Source of the DNA: Gottfriedia luciferensis
GTDB lineage: Bacteria; Bacillota; Bacilli; Bacillales; Bacillaceae_G
Direction of reading: 5' to 3'
DNA: 64,000 nt
Assembly (NCBI RefSeq): GCF_001712755.1
Contig: NZ_MDKC01000006.1
Span: 62,001-126,000 of the forward strand
The translations under genes and the position numbers were made by a program. The notes under the pieces are model-generated. The model did no database searches. It was not told the origin of the DNA and saw only the letters and a program-made list of their open reading frames with translations. Shown here piece after piece: positions 58,207-64,000 of this stretch. Each line of letters opens with the position of its first letter. The stretch's first letter is position 1.

Positions 58207-58422
58207 TGAACAAGTTAAATATGAAATAGATACTCGATTTCAGCATCAATATATAATGGATTAATTTTAAATTAGCATCATTATATTCTAAATGGAATTT
58301 AAAAGTAGGAACACTAGCAAAAATTGAGCTTTGCTAATGTCTTATAAAAGGGGTTTCGTTTCATACACGGTTTGAAAATTTTAATTTTTGTAATCTTCCT
58401 TTGTAAGTTGAGTGAAAGATTT

Positions 58423-58890
58423 TTAGCCGAATAATAGTTCTTTGGCTTGGCTTTCTGATATGCCTTTAACTAATTCAAGTTCGCTTATAAAAATTTTACT
58501 TGCGTTACCTAACATTTGTTTTTCACTTGAATTAAGAGATTTTTCTTTATCTATACGCATTAAATCACGTACTACTTCTGCGCCTTCTTCAATATTACCT
58601 GTTTTCATTTTCTCAGTATTTAGCTTGAATCTTTGTTTGTATGATAGAGATCGATCAGATTCTCCATTATGGAAATTTATTAATATATTGTCGAGTGTAT
58701 TTGAATCAACGACCATTCGAATTCTTGAATTACTCATTTTTGAAATTGGAATCATTACTTCCATCTTTTTAATTAGTAATCTTATAATAAAATACTGCTG
58801 TATTTCACCTTGTACTTCTTTTTCTTGAATAGATTCGATTACACCTGCTCCTTGCATTGGATAAAAGATGTTATCACCAACTTCAAACAT
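58423..58890 (-). CDS. CarD-family transcription regulator
   Basis: 155 residues. The N-terminal Tudor-like RNA-polymerase-interaction domain (FEVGDNIFYPMQGAGVIESI to MEVMIPISKM) is followed by a helical DNA-binding domain (SYKQRFKLNTEKMKTGNIEE, VVRDLMRIDKEKSLNSSEKQ). It resembles CarD/CdnL and B. subtilis YdeB, which bind RNA polymerase beta and affect open-complex stability. It is intact and alone. Confidence 0.9.
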   Translation of the reverse strand: MFEVGDNIFYPMQGAGVIESIQEKEVQGEIQQYFIIRLLIKKMEVMIPISKMSNSRIRMVVDSNTLDNILINFHNGESDRSLSYKQRFKLNTEKMKTGNIEEGAEVVRDLMRIDKEKSLNSSEKQMLGNASKIFISELELVKGISESQAKELLFG

Positions 58891-59161
58891 TATCTACACC
58901 CCCATTTAATTATGAACCTATCTAAGCATAACATTTATTATTTTTTTGTCAAAATAAATATTTTACCAGTATTAAATAAGTCATGTCAATAAGTAAATGT
59001 TTTTTTTAGCTAGTGTTTTTATTTTTAAAATGAATGTCTAAGAATTAAGTAAAAATTGATCATAAAAAATATGTAATTTTTCACCAATATTTAGGTGGAT
59101 TTGATTTTCTTTACATTTAATGTTAAGATTGGATTATAACAACGTGTGTAAAGCGCACTAG

Positions 59162-59374
<213 letters not shown>

Positions 59375-59386
59375 TTAAAAAAATTA

Positions 59387-59424
59387 AAAAGTCGGATTCT
59401 AATAATAGAATCTGACTTTTTTTA
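59387..59424 (+). terminator. terminator after csp copy 2
   Basis: AAAAAGTC-GGATTCTA pairs with TAGAATCTGACTTTTT, with one G-T mismatch relative to copy 1. Confidence 0.9.
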
Positions 59425-59712
59425 TTTAATAAAAATAAAAACCCCCTATTCATTTAAGAATAGGGGGAAATTTAAACGTGGAGCTCAGGTAAAGAAATGG
59501 TTTAAAGTATTATAGCCTATAAAAAATGGATATACAAATTTCTACTAAAAGAACATCGTTAGTAAACTATTAAGATTATTCATTTTTTTAATCATTATCT
59601 AATGTTTACCTGTATTCTAACATGATATTAAGAAAAATGAGGATAATCGTATAATGATTTTCCTCTATTCGTTCTTTAAATATGTTCTGATTCCAGGATC
59701 AATACTTTCAAA

Positions 59713-60954
59713 CTACAATTTTAAGGAATTAGATACTTTTGAGTCCATTTCCAAATCATTTTGTTTTCCAATCGGTTTCGCAGCTTTTGAAAGCAGTCCA
59801 GAGATCGTTACAGCAATAAGTACGAAAATCAGAGCACGCAGTAGCCCTACTTGTTCACCAATAATTCCTAAAAATGGTGGTCCTACTAGGAATGCGAGGT
59901 AACCAGCCGTCGATACTGCACTTACTCTTGCAGCTACCCTGTGAGGATCATCTCCAGCAGCGGATAATCCAACTGGAAAACCAAATGCTGCCCCAAGCCC
60001 CCAAAAAACAATACCAATCGTTGCTACTACGAAACTATGGCTCAGTATAACAATAATCAGTCCAACAAAAGCCAAAAGTGCTGATGCGCGCAAAACGATA
60101 ACTCTACCGAATCGGTCTAATATTTTATCACCTATCGCACGTCCAATTGTCATTGAACCGACAAATATACCATATGCAACAGAACCCATAGCTGGTGAAA
60201 CGTTATATCCATCAACCATAATAAGTGGTAACCAGTCATTTGCTGATCCTTCAACGAAAGCCATTCCAAGTACAATAATACCGATCATGATTGTTCGTGG
60301 CTCTTTCCATACGGCCATATATTCCTTCGTTCTGTTTACTTTAAAAGAGTCACTAGCAGCTTCTCTACCTGTGTCAGCAGGTATGAAACGGTATAAATAC
60401 AAAACTGTCAGAACGATAACTAAGGCTGTAAGGGACAGGTGAATAGGTACAGAGATTCCCGACTTAGTCATTGTCGAACCAAACAATGCTCCAAGAAGCG
60501 TACCCAAACTAAACGCAGCATGAAAACCAGTTAAGAGCGACTTTTGAGCAGCTTTCTCAACTGCGGTTCCCTCTACATTCATCGCTACATCACATATCCC
60601 TTGCCCAAAACCAAAAACAACTAGCCCTATAAATACAATTAAACTATTTGTCAGCCATGAACCACTGATTCCAACAATTAAAAGTCCGATAGAAACTACT
60701 AATAGACCAAAAACCATGACAAAACGTCCGCCCTTTTGAGCGATAAGAATACTGGCACTTATCAATCCGATGATCGACCCTACGGAAAGCCCAAATATGA
60801 TTACACCCATCTCTGCTGTTGTAGAACCAAGCGCATCTCTAATAGCAGGCGTACGAGATACCCATGATGCAAATGCAAATCCAGTCAGAGCAAAAATAAA
60901 ATAAATTGCGACCCGCCATAATTGAATTTGGCGGCTATTTAATAAAGTTTCCAT
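59713..60954 (-). CDS. MFS transporter
   Basis: 413 residues with twelve predicted helices: FALTGFAFASWVSRTPAIRD in helix 1 and FGFGQGICDVAMNVEGTAVE in helix 4/5, typical of the fucose-permease/YfkF-like group. Its start has AGGAGG upstream. The promoter region carries two 24-bp operators matching the one ahead of the ROK regulator, so the import or export of a sugar-like compound under ROK control is likely. Confidence 0.9.
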   Translation of the reverse strand: METLLNSRQIQLWRVAIYFIFALTGFAFASWVSRTPAIRDALGSTTAEMGVIIFGLSVGSIIGLISASILIAQKGGRFVMVFGLLVVSIGLLIVGISGSWLTNSLIVFIGLVVFGFGQGICDVAMNVEGTAVEKAAQKSLLTGFHAAFSLGTLLGALFGSTMTKSGISVPIHLSLTALVIVLTVLYLYRFIPADTGREAASDSFKVNRTKEYMAVWKEPRTIMIGIIVLGMAFVEGSANDWLPLIMVDGYNVSPAMGSVAYGIFVGSMTIGRAIGDKILDRFGRVIVLRASALLAFVGLIIVILSHSFVVATIGIVFWGLGAAFGFPVGLSAAGDDPHRVAARVSAVSTAGYLAFLVGPPFLGIIGEQVGLLRALIFVLIAVTISGLLSKAAKPIGKQNDLEMDSKVSNSLKL

Positions 60955-60981
60955 ATTTAACCTCCTAGTTATAACGTTAAA

Positions 60982-61041
60982 ACTTTTTAAATGTGTTTAA
61001 AAAGTATAAAAAAACAAACTTATTAAACTCGTTTAAAAAGT
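60982..61041. promoter_or_regulatory. two ROK-type operators before the MFS gene
   Basis: 60982-61005 has arms ACTTTTTAAA and TTTAAAAAGT around TGTG. 61018-61041 has arms ACTTATTAAA and GTTTAAAAAGT around CTC. Both match the palindrome at 62586-62609; their centres are 36 bases apart. Confidence 0.75.
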
Positions 61042-61075
61042 ACAGAATCAATTACCTAATTACCATTTTAATAAG

Positions 61076-61456
61076 TTAAATTGTCAATTCAATAAGATTT
61101 CCTTCTGGATCTTTAATTACACTCTCATAGTACCCATCACCAGTTCTACGAGGACCATTTATAAGAGGATAACCGCTATTTTTAAATTTGGCACTCATCT
61201 GATTGACAGCGTCTTCACTTCCTAAGGAGATTGCAATATGAACCCAACCAATTTGATCTTCGAGGTTAGCCTTAACAATGCCCTCTTTACGCATAATTTC
61301 TAATCGTGCGCCAGATTCAAAGGTAAGAAAATAAGATTCAAATTTCTTTTCACTATTATGATATTTATTGTTAGACTTACAATTAAAAAATGTTTCGTAA
61401 AACTCCCTCATCCCTTCCAAATCCTTAACCCATATAGCAACATGTTCAATTTTCAT
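61076..61456 (-). CDS. VOC-family (glyoxalase-like) protein
   Basis: 126 residues of the vicinal oxygen chelate fold: KIEHVAIWVKDLEGMREFYE (metal His6), WVHIAISLGSEDAVNQM (second His), and ESVIKDPEGNLIELTI (metal Glu). It could be a glyoxalase, dioxygenase or resistance protein; the substrate is unknown. It sits between the ROK regulator and the MFS transporter on the same strand. Confidence 0.9.
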   Translation of the reverse strand: MKIEHVAIWVKDLEGMREFYETFFNCKSNNKYHNSEKKFESYFLTFESGARLEIMRKEGIVKANLEDQIGWVHIAISLGSEDAVNQMSAKFKNSGYPLINGPRRTGDGYYESVIKDPEGNLIELTI

Positions 61457-61542
61457 TTATTTTAACTCCCCAATATCATTTTTTCTAAATTTTAGTATTA
61501 AATGAACTCACACTCCACCTTATATGACTCCCTTTTAAATAT

Positions 61543-62565
61543 TCAATCGATCATAAGTTTAAGACAAAGACTTTGTAATCCAAATAAATAATCTTGTTTC
61601 CAATCACTCGTCGTAAGTACAGGAAGATGTTCGGACGGAATATAATTTGAGCTAGCAATTCTAATTTTATCTAATATTACGTTTTCAACTTCATCTTTAC
61701 AAAAAATAATGATATGAGGATTAATGATCGCTACAAATGAGGCGACTAATCTGCTGATTGCATCAATTTCATAGTCTTCACTTATTAATAGGTTTTTAAG
61801 TCCTCTTTTATTTCCTAATGCCTGCCCAAAATTTCTTTCATCATATTGAGGTACGAATGAAACCTCACCTGAGAAAAATGTACTTCCTCTTACAACATCT
61901 CTATTTACCATAATTCCTGCACCTGGACCGTTTTGACCTGAATACAAATAAACAAGGGATTGTTTATCCTTTATTCCTCTATTATTGTGAAAACCTAAAA
62001 CAGCTGCATTCATATCATTCTCTACGATGACAGGAATCGAAAAATGTTCTTCATAATATTCTTTTAAATTCATGTTTTGAAACTGTTCGTATCCTGGGAT
62101 ATAAAAGATTTTTCCATTATCAACCGCCGCTGGTACTCCAATCGACATTGAACTGATTTTTGGATATTTAGTTATGATCTTTTCAATGGTCATCGTTAAA
62201 AAATGCAAACTATTATCTATTAATGCACTCGGTGCTTTGCCTTGTTCCTTTACTTCACCAATACAATTAAAAATGATATAGTTCGTTTCAGTTCCCTCTA
62301 AAAATATTACTAAACCTAACATATGTTCAGGATTGTAAGAGTATCTTTTTGCTCTTCTTCCACCACTAGAATGATCTAATCCGACTAAAAGAACTTCTCC
62401 TTCTTTTTCCATTTCTGTTAGAAACTTACTAATTGTCGGGAAACTAATTTCTAGACTTTGACTTAATTCAACTTTAGTTGCACTGCCTAATTTTAAGAGC
62501 GTAGTACGAATACCACGAAGAACCATTTTCTTCATATTGCTTGGAGTTGCTAAAAATTCATTCAC
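61543..62565 (-). CDS. ROK-family (XylR/NagC-like) regulator
   Basis: About 340 residues: an N-terminal winged helix (KVELSQSLEISFPTISKFLT) and a ROK sugar-kinase-like domain (MSIGVPAAVDNGKIFYIPGY, VENDMNAAVLGFHNNRG, LYSGQNGPGAGIMVNRDVVR). The Cys zinc cluster of classical ROK proteins is missing, as in some repressors. The start may be GTG 62574 or GTG 62565; AAGGCGG at 62574-62580 fits the latter. It probably represses itself and the MFS gene from the 24-bp palindromes. Confidence 0.88.
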   Translation of the reverse strand: MNEFLATPSNMKKMVLRGIRTTLLKLGSATKVELSQSLEISFPTISKFLTEMEKEGEVLLVGLDHSSGGRRAKRYSYNPEHMLGLVIFLEGTETNYIIFNCIGEVKEQGKAPSALIDNSLHFLTMTIEKIITKYPKISSMSIGVPAAVDNGKIFYIPGYEQFQNMNLKEYYEEHFSIPVIVENDMNAAVLGFHNNRGIKDKQSLVYLYSGQNGPGAGIMVNRDVVRGSTFFSGEVSFVPQYDERNFGQALGNKRGLKNLLISEDYEIDAISRLVASFVAIINPHIIIFCKDEVENVILDKIRIASSNYIPSEHLPVLTTSDWKQDYLFGLQSLCLKLMID

Positions 62566-62585
62566 TAAATTCACCGCCTTAAAAA

Positions 62586-62609
62586 ACTTATTAAACGCCT
62601 TTAATAAGT
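62586..62609. promoter_or_regulatory. perfect 24-bp operator before the ROK gene
   Basis: Arms ACTTATTAAA and TTTAATAAGT around CGCC form a perfect palindrome, 21 bases ahead of the start. It is the best copy of the motif also found twice before the MFS gene. Confidence 0.8.
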
Positions 62610-63091
62610 TGATGACCTTAATTTACCATATACACTTGATTAAAACAATTGAAATTGAATTAAATGAAATTAAACCGTGGTGGTATGATTTAGCAGTTCT
62701 CCATCTCTTTTTTTCTTCGTATAGATTTTGGTCTATTTGCATGTTTGAAAATCGATTTATTTATTTTTTTAGTGAGATATCTTTTACTTTCATTTATAAA
62801 AAATAAGCAACTGAAAATAGTTGCTCTAAATCACATCTATACCAATACTTACAGCAAATACTAATAGAACCCAGTACATTTAATATTTCATTTTGGTTAA
62901 TCTAAATATAGATATTCACGGACTTTAGTGTATATCTTAACCATACTAATATAGTTGTGATAAAATCCAAAACAAAATTGATTTATATTATAGTTTTCAT
63001 TTCTAATATTTGTATAGATTCTAATAATCATGAACTTCTATATAGCAACGAGTATAAATAAATACTTATATAATTAGAAAGGAAAAATCCT
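62610..63091. other. gene-free stretch between ROK and DedA genes
   Basis: AT-rich and without supported coding frames. It should carry the promoters of the divergent ROK and DedA-type genes; GAAAGGAAA at 63078-63086 is the ribosome site of the latter. Confidence 0.45.
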
Positions 63092-64000
63092 TTGTCCATA
63101 CTCCTTACCTTAATCGTACACCATCGTTATCTATTGTTATTTTCAGTGAATCTACTTGAACTTATTGCATTACCTATTTCAGGGGAAATCACTATGAGTT
63201 ATACAGGGTATCTAATATACCAAGGTAAAATGAGTTATATTCTTTCTATTTTCATAGCAACTTTGGGTGCTGTTATTGGAATTACTGTATCTTATTTAAT
63301 TGGTAATAGATTCGGATATAAACTTATTCTAAAATACGGAAAATATATACACTTTGGTCCCGAACGATATAATAAAACCGCAAAATGGTTTGATCATTAT
63401 GGTAATAAACTCTTGGTATTTGCTTTTTTTATACCTGGAATTCGCCATTTTACCGGGTATTTTAGTGGGATTTCCCGATTACCTTTTAAAATATTTGCAC
63501 GAAATGCATATATTGGTGCGTTTCTTTGGTCTATTACCTTTGTCACTCTTGGTAAGGTTCTTGGTCCTCAGTGGGAGAAATTTCATCACTCTGCAAGGAA
63601 ATACCTTGGAATAGGAATAGTTGGTCTTTTAAGTTTTATTGTAATTTTATTCATGCTAAGGAGATACAAAACATCCTTAAAATACTTTTTAAATAATTAT
63701 ATAACTTCATTTTCAACTCGTTTTTTTTTATCATTAAAAAGAATTGAAATTTTTATAATTTGCCTTGCTGTTTTGTTTTTAAGTATGCTTATTTTTACTT
63801 TAGGATTGAGTGAACAATATTTACACAATGAGTTTAAAGAGTTAAATGAAGTTAGTATATATATAATAAATGAACTCTTTGGAGACAACTGGAATTTCAT
63901 AATGAAGGGATTACTTGTTCTTCAAATACCTTTAATTTTGCTTATTATTTCAATGGTTTCTTTAATCTTACTATTTGTTAATAAGAGAAATTTAATATTG
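63092..64000 (+). CDS. DedA-family membrane protein, probable fusion, runs off the end
   Basis: From TTG 63092 (GAAAGGAAA upstream) the frame is open to the window end, 303 codons. The first ~195 are a DedA/SNARE-associated domain: LPISGEITMSYTGYL, ATLGAVIGITVSYLIGNRFG, FGPERYNKTAKWFDHYGNKL, FFIPGIRHFTGYFSGISRLP and AFLWSITFVTLGKVLGPQW. Such proteins are polyprenyl-phosphate flippases. After residue 210 a second membrane part begins (IEIFIICLAVLFLSMLIFTL, then a loop and another helix), which resembles the start of a PAP2 phosphatase domain, so this is probably a DedA-PAP2 fusion. The end is missing. Confidence 0.8.
   Translation, partial: MSILLTLIVHHRYLLLFSVNLLELIALPISGEITMSYTGYLIYQGKMSYILSIFIATLGAVIGITVSYLIGNRFGYKLILKYGKYIHFGPERYNKTAKWFDHYGNKLLVFAFFIPGIRHFTGYFSGISRLPFKIFARNAYIGAFLWSITFVTLGKVLGPQWEKFHHSARKYLGIGIVGLLSFIVILFMLRRYKTSLKYFLNNYITSFSTRFFLSLKRIEIFIICLAVLFLSMLIFTLGLSEQYLHNEFKELNEVSIYIINELFGDNWNFIMKGLLVLQIPLILLIISMVSLILLFVNKRNLIL

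Overview
The window looks like chromosome of a low-GC, spore-forming Bacillaceae bacterium. It carries sporulation and germination genes (sleB-ypeB, a gerA-type operon, an alpha/beta-type SASP, spore-coat fragments), Bacillus-type operons (MoxR-DUF58-transglutaminase, bioY-yhfT-yhfS), a class III fructose-1,6-bisphosphatase, a T-box ahead of proS and AGGAGG-type ribosome sites. No rRNA, tRNA or CRISPR array was seen.

Left part (1-14.6 kb). A frameshifted aldo/keto reductase and a short broken gene are followed by an MBL-fold hydrolase, a VanY-like lipoprotein and fbp. An autoinducer-2 processing cluster comes next: lsrR (broken twice), lsrK, a cupin gene and lsrF, with no Lsr transporter. A MoxR/DUF58/transglutaminase operon closes this part.

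Middle part (14.8-32.5 kb). This is the most unusual stretch. It is bounded by inverted arrays of an 18-bp repeat (GTAAACAGATTTGTGTCG type), and the outermost units end in matching TGTCC...GGACA termini. That is the layout of Tn7-like (TnsB-type) transposon ends. The interior holds a formaldehyde/RuMP module (hxlA, hxlB, SDR, dead rpiA, an HxlR regulator with two copies of a shared operator), a gerA operon whose gerAA is truncated, redox enzymes, a truncated group II intron and an unidentified gene fragment beside the right end. At least eleven genes inside carry stops, frameshifts, start loss or deletion junctions. No intact transposase was found, so it reads as a decaying element.

Right part (33-64 kb). 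This is ordinary, dense chromosome in which I found no frameshift or nonsense lesion; only one gene remnant (DUF1259) was noticed. It holds a DUF3889 gene, sleB-ypeB, uppP, an HMG-CoA-lyase-like gene, a SASP, putP, proS with a T-box whose antiterminator/terminator module is duplicated, a DMT transporter, the BirA-controlled bioY-yhfT-yhfS operon (yhfS seems to start at ATT), rph, a MarR/ABC exporter pair, two near-identical cold-shock genes, carD, a ROK/VOC/MFS cluster with three matching 24-bp operators, and a DedA-type gene running off the end.

The contrast between lesion-rich 0-32 kb and lesion-free 33-64 kb argues for real decay rather than general sequencing error. All functional assignments come from reading motifs and remembered family features; no database search was run.
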